Shown here: piece after piece, positions 1 through 13,300 of the stretch | Layout: each line of letters begins with the position of its first letter | Numbering within the stretch: the stretch's first letter is position 1 | Translations under genes and position numbers: made by a program | Source: Fistularia commersonii | Lineage: Eukaryota > Chordata > Actinopteri > Syngnathiformes > Fistulariidae | Direction: 5' to 3' | Assembly (NCBI GenBank): GCA_037954325.1 | Contig: JBBMNZ010000039.1 | Coordinates: 1,674,981 to 1,738,980, forward strand | DNA length: 64,000 nt | The notes under the pieces: model-generated | Told to the model about the DNA's origin: nothing | The model's database searches: none | What the model saw: the letters and a program-made list of their open reading frames with translations, nothing else

Positions 1-87
1 ATGTATTGTGCAGAATCATGTCCTAAACAACATATTGCAACAGCTGAAACAAGCTTGATTAATTTTATTAATTATTTCCACTCCTAA

Positions 88-126
88 TCAAAAACGCTTC
101 AACTCGGTGAGATAAGCACTTTTTGA
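88..126. other. 39-bp nested dyad symmetry, present in most monomers (representative copy)
   Basis: Each monomer contains an imperfect hairpin-forming segment. In order it reads TCAAAAA, C, GCTT, CAA, CTC, GGT, GAG, AT, AAGC, AC, TTTTTGA. The outer arms TCAAAAA/TTTTTGA are perfect 7-bp complements, the inner GCTT/AAGC and central CTC/GAG also pair, and one small asymmetry (C against AC) is left. In domain B the inner arm is shortened to GCT/AGC, and beta monomers with GCATTTTTTGACC keep the outer arms. The segment is among the best conserved of the monomer. Dyad symmetries are known from several centromeric satellites and are proposed to adopt non-B DNA; a role here is inference. Confidence 0.6.
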
Positions 127-329
127 ACGAATGGCTATATCTTTTTAAACTGTGATGGGATTACACTGAATTTGAAATGTATTGTGCAAAATCATATCCC
201 AAACAACGTATTGCTACAGCAGAAACCGCCTTGATGAAATTCATCAGTTAGTTCCACTCCTAATCAAAAACGCTTCAACTCGGTAAGATAAGCACTTTTT
301 GAACGAATGGCTATATCTTTTGAATTTGT

Positions 330-2861
330 GGCTGGATTACGCAGAATTTGAAATGTATTGTGCAGAATCATGTCCTAAACAACATATTGCAACAGCAGAA
401 ACCAGCTTGATGAAATTCATGAGTTATTTCCACTCCGAATCAAAAACGCTTCAACTCGGTGAGTTAAGCACTTTTTGAACGAATGGCTATATCTTTATAA
501 ATTGTGATGGGATTACACTGAATTTGACATATATTGGCGAGAATCATGTCCTAAAAAACATATTTCAACAGCAGAAACCAGCTTGATGAAATTCATGAGT
601 TATTTCCTATCCTTATAAAAAACTCTTCAACTTGGTGAGATAAGCACTTTTTGAACGAATGGCTATATACTTTGAATTTGTAGCTGGATTACACTGAATT
701 TGACATGTATTGTGCAGAATCATGTCCCAAGCAACATATTGCAACAGCAGAAACCAGCTTGATGAAATTCATGAGTTATTTCCACACCTAAAATAAAACC
801 CTTCGAGTCGGAGAGATAAGCACTTTTTGAACGAATGGCTATATCTTTATAAACTGTAATGGGATTACATTAAATTTGACATATATTGTGCAGAATCATG
901 TCCTAAACAACATATTGCAACAGCAGAAAAAAGCTTGATGAAATTCAATAGTTATTTCCACTCCTAATCAAAAATGCTTCAACTCGGTGAGATAAGGACT
1001 TTTTGAACGAATGGCTATATCTTTTTAACTTGTAGCTGGATTACACTGAATTTGACATATATTGTGCAGAATCATGTCCTAAACAACATATTGCAACAGC
1101 AGAAACAAGCTTGATAAAATTCATTAATTATTTCCACGCCTAATCAAAAACGCTACAAGTCGGTGAGATACGCACTTTTTGAACGAATGGCTATATCTTT
1201 TGAATTTGTAGCTGGATTACACTGAATTTGACATGTATTGTGCAGAATCAAGTCCTAAACAACATATTGCAACAGCAGAAACAAGCTTGATAAAATTCAT
1301 TAATTATTTCCACTCCAAATCATAAACGCTTCAAGTCGGTTAGATAAGCACTTTTTGAACGAATGGCTATATCTTTATAAACTGTGATGGGATTACACTG
1401 AATTTGACATATATTGTGCAGAATCATATCCTAAACAACATATTGCAACAGCAGAAAAAAGCTTGATGAAATTCATTAGTTATTTCCACTCCTAATCAAA
1501 AACGCTACAAGTCGGTGAGATAAGCACTTTTTGAACGAATGGCTATATCTTTTGAATTTGTAGCTGGATTACACTGAATTTGACATGTATTGTGCAGAAT
1601 CATGTCCTAAACAACATATTGCAACAGCAGAAACCAGCTTGATGAAATTCATGAGTTATTTCCACTCCGAATCAAAAACGCTTCAACTCGGTGAGTTAAG
1701 CACTTTTTGAACGAATGGCTATATCTTTATAAATTGTGATGGGATTACACTGAATTTGACATATATTGGCGAGAATCATGTCCTAAAAAACATATTTCAA
1801 CAGCAGAAACCAGCTTGATGAAATTCATGAGTTATTTCCTATCCTTATAAAAAACTCTTCAACTTGGTGAGATAAGCACTTTTTGAACGAATGGCTATAT
1901 ACTTTGAATTTGTAGCTGGATTACACTGAATTTGACATGTATTGTGCAGAATCATGTCCCAAGCAACATATTGCAACAGCAGAAACCAGCTTGATGAAAT
2001 TCATGAGTTATTTCCACACCTAAAATAAAACCCTTCGAGTCGGAGAGATAAGCACTTTTTGAACGAATGGCTATATCTTTATAAACTGTAATGGGATTAC
2101 ATTAAATTTGACATATATTGTGCAGAATCATGTCCTAAACAACATATTGCAACAGCAGAAAAAAGCTTGATGAAATTCATGAGTTATTTCCACTCCTAAT
2201 CAAAAATGCTTCAACTCGGTGAGATAAGGACTTTTTGAACGAATGGCTATATCTTTTTAACTTGTAGCTGGATTACACTGAATTTGACATATATTGTGCA
2301 GAATCATGTCCTAAACAACATATTGCAACAGCAGAAACAAGCTTGATAAAATTCATTAATTATTTCCACGCCTAATCAAAAACGCTACAAGTCGGTGAGA
2401 TACGCACTTTTTGAACGAATGGCTATATCTTTTGAATTTGTAGCTGGATTACACTGAATTTGACATGTATTGTGCAGAATCAAGTCCTAAACAACATATT
2501 GCAACAGCAGAAACAAGCTTGATAAAATTCATTAATTATTTCCACTCCAAATCATAAACGCTTCAAGTCGGTTAGATAAGCACTTTTTGAACGAATGGCT
2601 ATATCTTTATAAACTGTGATGGGATTACACTGAATTTGACATATATTGTGCAGAATCATATCCTAAACAACATATTGCAACAGCAGAAAAAAGCTTGATG
2701 AAATTCATTAGTTATTTCCACTCCTAATCAAAAACGCTACAAGTCGGTGAGATAAGCACTTTTTGAACGAATGGCTATATCTTTTGAATTTGTAGCTGGA
2801 TTACACTGAATTTGACATGTATTGTGCAGAATCATGTCCTAAACAACATATTGCAACAGCT
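330..2861 (+). repeat. 7-monomer (1,232-bp) tandem duplication nested in the 16-mer
   Basis: Bases about 330-1629 match 1562-2861 with an offset of 1232 (7 x 176). The rare string CTATATACTTTG sits at 669 (AC) and 1901, and AACTCTTCAACTTGG, CCTATCCTTATAAAA and CTACAAGTCGG recur at the same spacing. The match ends where CAACAGCAG at about 1630 becomes CAACAGCTG at about 2862. A third related block starts at 3117, so the left edge of the window records at least two successive duplication steps. Confidence 0.85.
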
Positions 2862-4274
2862 GAAACAAGCTTGATTAATTTTATTAATTATTTCCACTCC
2901 TAATCAAAAACGCTTCAACTCGGTGAGATAAGCACTTTTTGAACGAATGGCTATATCTTTATAAACTGTGATGGGATTACACTGAATTTGAAATATATTG
3001 TGCAAAATCATATCCCAAACAACGTATTGCTACAGCAGAAACCAGCTTGATGAAATTCATCAGTTAGTTCCACTCCTAATCAAAAACGCTTCAACTCGGT
3101 GAGATAAGCACTTTTTGAACGAATGGCTATATCTTTTGAATTTGTGGCTGGATTACGCAGAATTTGAAATGTATTGTGCAGAATCATGTCCTAAACAACA
3201 TATTGCAACAGCAGAAACCAGCTTGATGAAATTCATGAGTTATTTCCACTCCGAATCAAAAACGCTTCAACTCGGTGAGTTAAGCACTTTTCGAACGAAT
3301 GGCTATATCTTTATAAATTGTGATGGGATTACACTGAATTTGACATATATTGGCGAGAATCATGTCCTAAAAAACATATTTCAACAGCAGAAACCAGCTT
3401 GATGAAATTCATGAGTTATTTCCTATCCTTATAAAAAACGCTTCAACTTGGTGAGATAAGCACTTTTTGAACGAATGGCTATATCTTTTGAATTTGTAGC
3501 TGGATTACACTGAATTTGACATGTATTGTGCAGAATCATGTCCCAAGCAACATATTGCAACAGCAGAAACCAGCTTGATGAAATTCATGAGTTATTTCCA
3601 CACCTAAAATAAAACCCTTCAAGTCGGAGAGATAAGCACTTTTTGAACGAATGGCTATATCTTTATAAACTGTAATGGGATTACATTAAATTTGACATAT
3701 ATTGTGCAGAATCATGTCCTAAACAACATATTGCAACAGCAGAAAAAAGCTTGATGAAATTCAATAGTTATTTCCACTCCTAATCAAAAATGCTTCAACT
3801 CGGTGAGATAAGGACTTTTTGAACGAATGGCTATATCTTTTTAACTTGTAGCTGGATTACACTGAATTTGACATATATTGTGCAGAATCATGTCCTAAAC
3901 AACATATTGCAACAGCAGAAACAAGCTTGATAAAATTCATTAATTATTTCCACGCCTAATCAAAAACGCTACAAGTCGGTGAGATACGCACTTTTTGAAC
4001 GAATGGCTATATCTTTTGAATTTGTAGCTGGATTACACTGAATTTGACATGTATTGTGCGGAATCAAGTCCTAAACAACATATTGCAACAGCAGAAACAA
4101 GCTTGATAAAATTCATTAATTATTTCCACTCCAAATCATAAACGCTTCAAGTCGGTTAGATAAGCACTTTTTGAACGAATGGCTATATCTTTATAAACTG
4201 TGATGGGATTACACTGAATTTGACATATATTGTGCAGAATCATATCCTAAACAACATATTGCAACAGCAGAAAC

Positions 4275-7200
4275 CAGCTTGATGAAATTCATCAGTTATT
4301 TCCACTCCTAATCAAAAACGATTCAACTCTGTGAGATAAGCACTTTTTGACCGAATGGCTGTATCTTTTGAACTTGTAGCTGGATTACGCAGAATTTGAC
4401 ATATAATGTGCAGAATCATGTCCTAAACAACATATTTCAACAGCAGAAACCAGCTTGATGAAATTCATTAGTTATTTCCACTCCTAGTCAAAAAAGCTTA
4501 CACTCGGTGAGATAAGCACTTTTTGAACAAATGGACTATATCTTTATAAACTGTGATGGGATTACACTGAATTTGAAATATATTGTGCAGAATCATGTCC
4601 TATATAACATATTGCAACAGCAGAAAAAAGTTTGATGCAATTCATGATTTATTTCCACTCCTAATCAAAAACGCTTCAACTCGGTGAGTTAAGCACTTTT
4701 TGAACGAATGGCTATATCTTTATAAATTGTGATGGGATTACACTGAATTTGACATATATTGGCGAGAATCATGTCCTAAAAAACATATTTAAACAGCAGA
4801 AACCAGCTTGATGAAATTCATGAGTTATTTCCACACCTAAACAAAAACGCTTCAACTCGGAGAGATAAGCACTTTTTGAACGAATGGCTATATCTTTTTA
4901 AACTGTAATGGGATTGCATTAAATTTGAAATATATTGTGCAGAATCATGTCCTAAACAACATATTGTAACAGCAGAAAAAAGCTTGATGAAATTCATTAG
5001 TTATTTCCACTCCTAACCAAAAACGCTTCAACTCGGTGAGTTAAGCACTTTTTGAACGAATGGCTATATCTTTATATATTGTGATGGGATTACACTGAAT
5101 TTGACATATATTGGCGAGAATCATGTCCTAAACAACATATTTCAACAGCAGAAACCAGCTTGATGAAATTCATCAGTTATTTCCACTCCTAATCAAAAAC
5201 GCTGCAACTCGGTGAGATAATCACTTTTTGAACGAATGGCTATATCTTTTGAACTTGTAGCTGGATTACACTGAATTAGATATATATTGTGCATAATCAT
5301 ATCCTAAACAACATATTTCAACAGCAGAAACCAGCTTGATGAAATTAATTAGTTATTTCCACTCCGATTCAAAAACGCTTCAACTCGGTGAGATAAGCAC
5401 TATTGGACCGAATGGCTATATCTTTTGAACTTGTAGCTGGATTACACTGAATTTGACATATATTGTGCAGAATCATGTCCAAAACAACATATTGCAACAG
5501 CAGAAACCAGCTTGATGAAATTCATGAGTTATTTCCACTCCTAATCAAAAACGCTTCAACTCGGTGAGGTAAGCACTTTTTGAATAAATGGCTATATCTT
5601 TTGAATATGTAGCTGGATTACACTGAATTTGACATATATTGTGCAGAATCATGTCCTAAACAACATAATTCAACAGCAAAAACCAGCCTGATGAAATTCA
5701 TTACTTATTTCCACTCATAATCAAAAACGCTTCAACTTATCGAGATAAGCACTTTTTGACTGAATGGCTATATATTTTGAACTTGTTCCTGGATTACACT
5801 GAATTTGATACATATTGTGCAGAATCATGTCCTAAACAACATATTTCATCAGCAGAAACCAGCTTGGTGAAATTCATTACTTATATCCACTCCGAATAAA
5901 AAACGCCTCAACTCGGTGAGATAAGCACTTTTTGAAAAAATGGCTATATCTTATGAATATTTGATGGGATTACACTGAATTAGACATATATTGTGCAGAA
6001 TCAAAACCTAAAAAACTTCATTCAACGGCAGAAACCAGCTTGATGAAATTCATTTGTTATTTCCACTCCTAATAAAAAACGCATCAACTCGGTGAGATAA
6101 GCACTTTTTGACCGAATGGCTATATATTTTGAACTTGTAGCTGGATTACACTGAATTTGACATATATTTTGCAGAATCATGTCCTAAACAAAACATTTCA
6201 TTAACAAAAACCAGCTTGATGAAATTCATTTATAATTTCCTCTCCGAATCAAAAACGATTCAACTTGGTGAGATAAGCACTGTTTGACCGAATGGCTATA
6301 TCTTTTGAACTTGTTGCTGGATTACACTGAATTTGACATATAATGTGCATATTCATTTCCTAAACAACATATTTCAACAGCTGAAATCAGCTTGGTGAAA
6401 TTCATTAGTTATTTCCCCTCCTAATCAAAAACGCTTCAACTCGGTGAGATAAGCACTTTTTGATCAAATGGCTATATCTTTTGAATTTGTAGCTGGGTTA
6501 CACTGAATTTGACATATATTGTTCAGAATCATGTCCAAAACAACATACTGCAACAGCAGAAACCAGCTTGATGCAATTCATGATTTATTTCCACTCCTAA
6601 TCAAAAACGCTTCAACTCGGTGAGATAAGCACTTTTTGAACAAATGGCTATATCTTTTGAATTTGTAGCTGGATTACACTGAATTTGACATATATTGTGC
6701 AGAATCATGTCCTAAACAACATATTGCAACAGCAGAAACCAGCTTGATGAAATTCATCAGTTATTTCCACTCCTAATCTAAAACGTTTCAACTCGGTGAG
6801 ATAAGCACTTTTTGAAAGAATGGCTCTATATTTTGAACTTGTGGCTGGATTAAACTGAATTTGACATATATTTTGCAGAATCATGTCCTAAACAACATAT
6901 TTCAACAGCAAAAACAAGCTTGCTGAAATTCATTTATAATTTCAACTCCGAATCAAAAACGATTCAACTCGGTGAGATAAGCATTGTTTGACCGAATGGC
7001 TATATCTTATAAATCTGTAATGGGATTACACTGAATTAGATATATATTGTGCAGAATCATATCCTAAACAACATATTTCAACAGCAGAAACCAGCTTGAT
7101 GAAATTAATTAGTTATTTCCACTCCGATTCAAAAACGCTTCAACTCGGTGAGATAAGCACTTTTGGACCGAATGGCTATATCTTTTGAACTTGTTGCTGG

Positions 7201-7570
7201 ATTACAGTGAATTTGATATATATTGTGCAGAACCATGTCCTAAAAAACATAATTCAACGGCAGAAACCAGCTTGATGATATTCATAAGTTATTTCCACTC
7301 CTAATCAAAAACGCATCAACTCATTGAGATAAGCACTTTTTGACCGAATGGCTATATATTTTGAACTAGTAGCTGGATTACACTGAATTTGACATATATT
7401 GTGCAGAATCATGTCCTAAACAACATATTTCATCAGCAAAAACCAGCTTGATGAAATTCATTAGTTATTTCCACTCCTAATCAAAAACGCTTCAACTCGG
7501 TGAGATAAGCACTTTTGGACCGAATGGCTATATCTTTATAAACTGTGATGGGATTACACTGAATTTGACA
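4275..7570 (+). repeat. Domain A, unordered divergent monomers
   Basis: About 19 satellite monomers without an obvious local higher-order period. They include subtype blocks that reappear far away in domain A: the GAAATTAATTAGTTATTTCC plus CCGATTCAAAAACG monomer (5340, also near 7100 and 19770), the TTCATTTATAATTTCC plus GATTCAACTTGG monomer (about 6225, also near 12910, 17660 and 18715), and the GGCTCTATATTTTG monomer (6822, also at 19485). Nothing other than satellite is present. Confidence 0.85.
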
Positions 7571-10383
7571 TATATTGTGCAGAATCATGTCCTAAACAAC
7601 ATATTGCAACAGCAGAAACAAGCTTGATGCAATTCATGAGTTAGTTCCACTCCTAATAAAAAACGCCTAAACTCGGTGAGATAAGCACTTTTTAAATGAA
7701 TTGCAATATCTTTTTAACCTGTGATTGGATTACACTGAATTTGACATATATTGTGCAGAATGATGTCCTAAACAACAAATTTCAACAGAAGAAATAGCTT
7801 GAAGAAATTCATCAGTTGTTTCTACTCCCAATCAAAAACGCTTCAACTCAGTGAGATAAGCACTATTTGACCGAATGGCTATATCTTTTGAAGTTGTAGC
7901 TGGATTAAACTGAATTTGACATATATTGTGCAGAATCATGTCCTAAAAATATATATTTCAACAGCAGAAACCAGCTTGGTGAAATTCATTAGTTATATCC
8001 ACTCCGAATAAAAAAACCCTCAACTCGGTGAGATAAGCACTTTTTGAACGAGTGGCTATATCTTATGAATCTGTGATGGGATTACACTGAATTAGACATA
8101 TATTGTGCAGAATCATGTCCTAAACAACATATTTCAACAACATAAACCAGTTGATGAAATTCATGAGTTATTTCCCCTCCGAATCAAAAACGCTTCAACT
8201 CAGTGAGATAAGCACTTTTTGACCGAATGGCTATATCTTTTGAACTTCTAGCTGGATTACACCAAATTTGACATATATTGTGCAGAATCATGTCCTAAAC
8301 AACATAATTCAACGGCAGAAACCAGCTTGATGAAATTCATTAGTTATTTCCACTCTTAATAAAAAACGCATCAACTCATTGAGATAAGCACTTTTTAACT
8401 GAATGGCTATATCTTTTGAACTTGTAGCTGGATTACACAGAATTTGACATATATTGTGCAGAATCATGTCATAAAAAAAATGTTTCAACAACAGAAACCA
8501 GCTTGATGAAATTCATTAGTTATTTCCAATCCGAATCAAAAACGCCTCAACTCGGTGAGATAAGCACTTTTTGAACGAATTTATAATATCTTTGAACCTG
8601 TGATGAGATTAAACTGAATTTGACATATATTGTGCAGAATCATGTCCCAAACAACATATATCAACAGCAGAAACCGCCTTGATGATATTCATTGGTTATT
8701 TCCACTCCAAATCAAAAACGCTCCAACTCGGTGAGATAAGCACTTTTTGACCGAATGGCTATATCTTTATAAACTGTGATGGGATTACACTGAATTTGAC
8801 ATATATTGTGCAGAATCATATCCTAAACAACATATTGCAACAGCTGAAACAAGCTTGATTAATTTTATTAATTATTTACACTCCTAATCAAAAACGCTTC
8901 AACTCGGTGAGATAAGCACTTTTTGAACGAATAGCTATATCTTTATAAACTGTGATGGGATTACACTGAATTTGAAATATATTGTGCAGAATCATGTCCT
9001 AAACAACATATTTCATCAGCAAAAACCAGCTTGATGAAATTCATTAGTTATTTCCACTCCCAATCAAAAACGCTTCAACTCGGTGAGATAAGCACTTTTG
9101 GACCGAACGGCTATATCTTTTGAATTTGTAGCTGGATTACCCTGAATTTGACATATATTGTGCAGAATCATGTCCTAAACAACATATTGCAACAGCAGAA
9201 ACCAGCTTGATGCAATTCATGAGTTAGTTCCACTCCTAATAAAAAACGCCTAAACTCGGTGAGATAAGCACTTTTTAAATGAATTGCAATATCTTTTTAA
9301 CCTGTGATTGGATTACACTGAATTTGACATATATTGTGCAGAATGATGTCCTAAACAACAAATTTCAACAGAAGAAATAGCTTGAAGAAATTCATCAGTT
9401 GTTTCTACTCCCAATCAAAAACACTTCAACTCAGTGAGATAAGCACTATTTGACCGAATGGCTATATCTTTTGAAGTTGTAGCTGGATTAAACTGAATTT
9501 GACATATATTGTGCAGAATCATGTCCTAAAAATATATATTTCAACAGCAGAAACCAGCTTGTAGAAATTCATTAGTTATATCCACTCCGAATAAAAAAAC
9601 CCTCAACTCGGTGAGATAAGCACTTTTTGAACGAATGGCTATATCTTATGAATCTGTGATGGGATTACACTGAATTAGACATATATTGTGCAGAATCATG
9701 TCCTAAATAACATTTTTCAACAACATAAACCAGTTGATGAAATTCATGAGTTATTTCCCCTCCGAATCAAAAACGCTTCAACTCAGTGAGATAAGCACTT
9801 TTTGACCGAATGGCTATATCTTTTGAACTTCTAGCTGGATTACACTGAATTTGACATATATTGTGCAGAATCATGTCCTAAACAACATAATTCAACGGCA
9901 GAAACCAGCTTGATGAAATTCATTAGTTATTTCCACTCTTAATAAAAAACGCATCAACTCATTGAGATAAGCACTTTTTAACTGAATGGCTATATCTTTT
10001 GAACTTGTAGCTGGATTACACAGAATTTGACATATATTGTGCAGAATCATGTCATAAAATTAATGTTTCAACAACAGAAACCAGCTTGATGAAATTCATT
10101 AGTTATTTCCAATCCGAATCAAAAACGCTTCAACTCGGTGAGATAAGCACTTTTTGAACGAATTTATAATATCTTTGAACCTGTGATGAGATTAAACTGA
10201 ATTTGACATATATTGTGCAGAATCATGTCCCAAACAACATATATCAACAGCAGAAACCGCCTTGATGATATTCATTGGTTATTTCCACTCCAAATCAAAA
10301 ACGCTCCAACTCGGTGAGATAAGCACTTTTTGACCGAATGGCTATATCTTTATAAACTGTGATGAGATTACACTGAATTTGAC
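7570..10383 (+). repeat. 9-monomer (about 1,583-bp) duplication
   Basis: Bases about 7570-8800 match about 9153-10383 with an offset of 1583, i.e. 9 monomers less one base. Shared rare features are ATGCAATTCATGAGTTAGTT at 7627 and 9210, AAATGAATTGCAATATC at 7693 and 9277, the one-base deletion CATAAACCAGTTGATG, and GAATTTATAATATC near 8578 and 10158. A diverged third copy of the left portion occurs at about 15,050-15,540. Between the two copies lies a monomer related to the first monomer of the window (TTGATTAATTTTATTAATTA near 8850). Confidence 0.8.
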
Positions 10384-13300
10384 ATATATTGTGCAGAATC
10401 ATATCCTAAACAACATATTGCAACAGCAGAAACCAGCTTGATGAAATTCATCAGTTATTTCCACTCCTAATCAAAAACGATTCAACGCGGTGTGATAAGC
10501 ACTTTTTGACCGAATGGCTGTATCTTTTGAACTTGTAGCTGGATTACGCAGAATTTGACATATAATGTGCAGAATCATGTCCTAAACAACATATTTAAAC
10601 AGCAGAAACCAGCTTGATGAAATTCATTAGTTATTTCCACTCCTAATCAAAAACGCTTACACTCGGTGAGATAAGCACTTTTTGAACAAATGGACTATAT
10701 CTTTATAAACTGTGATGGGATTACACTGAATTTGAAATATATTGTGCAGAATCATGTCCTATATAACATATTGCAACAGCAGAAACCAGCTTGATGAAAT
10801 TCATTAGTTATTTCCACTCCTAATAAAAAACGCTTCAACTCGGTGAGTTAAGCACTTTTTGAACGAATGGCTATATCTTTTGAATTTGTCGCTGGATTAC
10901 ACTGAATTTGACATGTATTGTGCAGAATCATGTCCTAAACAACATATTTCAACAGCTGAAACAAGCTTGATAAAATTTATGAATTATTTCCACTCCTAAT
11001 CAAAAACGCTTCAACTCGGTGAGATAAGCACTTTTTGAACGAATGGCTATATCTTTTTAACTTGTAGCTGGATTACACTGAATTTGACATGTATTGTGCA
11101 GAATCATGTCCTAAACAACATATTGCAACAGCAGAAACCAGCTTGATGAAATTCATCAGTTATTTCCACTCCTAATAAAAAACGCTTCAACTCGGTGAGA
11201 TAAGCACTTTTTGAAAGAATGGCTATATCTTTTGAATTTGTAGCTGGATTACACTGAATTCGACATGTATTGTGCAGAATCATGTCCTAAACAACATATT
11301 GCAACAGCAGAAACCAGCTTGATTAAATTCATTAGTTATTTCCACTCCTAATCAAAAACGCTTCAACTCGGTGAGTTAAGCACTTTTTGAACAAATGGCT
11401 ATATCTTTATATATTGTGATGGGATTACACTGAATTTGACATATTTTGGCGAGAATCATGTCCTAAACAACAAATTGAAACAGCAGAAACAAGCTTGATA
11501 AAATTCATTAATTATTTCCCCTCTTATCAAAAACGCTTCAACTCTGTGAGATAAGCACTTTTTGAACGAATGGCTATATCTTTATAAACTTTGATGGGAT
11601 TACACTGAATTTGAAATATATTGTGCAGAATCATATCCCAAACAACGTATTGCAACAGCAGAAATCAGCTTTATGAAATTCATCAGTTATTTCCACTCCT
11701 AATCAAAAACGCTTCAACTCGGTGAGATAAGCACTTTTTGAACGAATGGCTATATCTTTTGAATTTGTCGCTGGATTACACTGAATTTGACATGTATTGT
11801 GCAGAATTATGTCCTAAACAACATATTGCAACAGCAGAAACAAGCTTGATAAAATTCATGAATTATTTCCACTCCTAATCAAAAACGCTTCAACTCGGTG
11901 AGATAAGCACTTTTTGAACGAATGGCTATATCTTTATAAACTGTGATGGGATTACACTGAATTTGACATATATTGTGCAGAATCATATCCTAAACAACAT
12001 ATTGCAACAGCAGAAACCAGCTTGATGAAATTCATCAGTTATTTCCACTCTAATCAAAAATGCTTCAACTCTGTGAGATAAGCACTTTTTGACCGAATGG
12101 CTGTATCTTTTGAACTTGTAGCTGGATTACGCAGAATTTGACATATAATGTGCAAAATCATGTCCTAAACAACATATTTAAACAGCAGAAACAAGCTTGA
12201 TGAAATTCATTAGTTATTTCCACTCCTAATCAAAAACGCTTACACTCATTGAGATAAGCACTTTTTGAACGAATGGACTATATCTTTATAAACTGTGATG
12301 GGATTACACTGAATTTGAAATTTATTGTGCAGAATCATGTCCTATATAACATATTGCAACAGCAGAAACCAGCTTGATGCAATTCATGATTTATTTCCAC
12401 TCCTAATCAAAAACGCTTCAACTCGGTGAGTTAAGCACTTTTTGAACGAATGGCTATATCTTTATAAATTGTGATGGGATTACACTGAATTTGATATATA
12501 TATTGTGCAGAATCATGTCCTAAAAAACATATTTAAACAGCAGAAACGAGCTTGATGAAATTCATTAGTTATTTCCACTCCTAATCAAAAACGCTTCAAC
12601 TCGGTGAGATAAGCACTTTTTGAACGAAAGGCTATATCTATTTAACTTGTAGCTGGATTACACTGAATTTGACATATATTGTGCAAAATCATGTCCTAAA
12701 TAACATAATGTAGAAACCAGCCTGATGAAATTCATCAGTTTTTTCCATTCCTAATCAACAACGCTTCAACTTGGTGAGATAAGCACTTTTTGACCGAATG
12801 GCTATATATTTTGAACTTGTAGCTGGATTACACTGAATTTGACATATATTTTGCAGAATCATGTCCTAAACAAAACATTTCATTAACAAAAACCAGCTTG
12901 ATGAAATTCATTTATAAGTTCCTCTCCGAATCAAAAACGATTCAACTTGGTGAGATAAGCACTGTTTGACCGAATGGCTATATCTTTTGAACTTTTTGCT
13001 GGATTACACTGAATTTGACATAAAATGTGCATATTCATTTCCTAAACAACATATTTCAACAGCTGAAACCAGCTTGATGAAATTCATGAGTTATTTCCAC
13101 TCCTAATCAAAAACGCTTCAACTCGGTGAGATAAGCACTTTTTGAACAAATGGCTATATCTTTTGAATTTGTAGCTGGATTACACTGAATTTGACATATA
13201 TTGTGCAGAATCATGTCCTAAACAACATATTGCAACAGCAGAAACCAGCTTGATGAAATTCATCAGTTATTTCCACTCCTAATCTAAAACGTTTCAACTC

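Larger units (their letters stand above)
1..4275 (+). repeat. 16-monomer (2,816-bp) duplication
   Basis: Bases 1 to about 1455 recur at 2817 to about 4271 with an offset of exactly 2816 (16 x 176). Examples are ATGTATTGTG at 1 and 2817, and the phrase GAACGAATGGCTATATC at 301 and 3117. A rare variant, CACCTAAAATAAAACCCTTC, is shared at about 781 and 3597. The two copies differ by scattered single-base changes, for example CTTTTTAAAC against CTTTATAAAC near 150 and 2966. Similarity ends near 4275, where the text switches to a different monomer phase (ACGATTCAACTCTGTGAG). The left copy begins outside the window. Confidence 0.85.

Noticed and set aside
3115..3402. 95-codon open reading frame, plus strand, as a gene
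   Set aside because: It lies wholly inside satellite monomers, spans a monomer junction, and is open only because of single-base variants; neighbouring copies of the same sequence have stops. No family is recognised.
8309..8491. 60-codon open reading frame, minus strand, as a gene
   Set aside because: Antisense reading of an ordinary domain A monomer, little longer than one repeat unit, with no start context or conservation to support coding.
12690..12730. Possible insertion or junction of foreign DNA
   Set aside because: The irregular text is a 6-bp deletion within one monomer (ATAACATAATGTAGAAACC); flanking monomers are in register.
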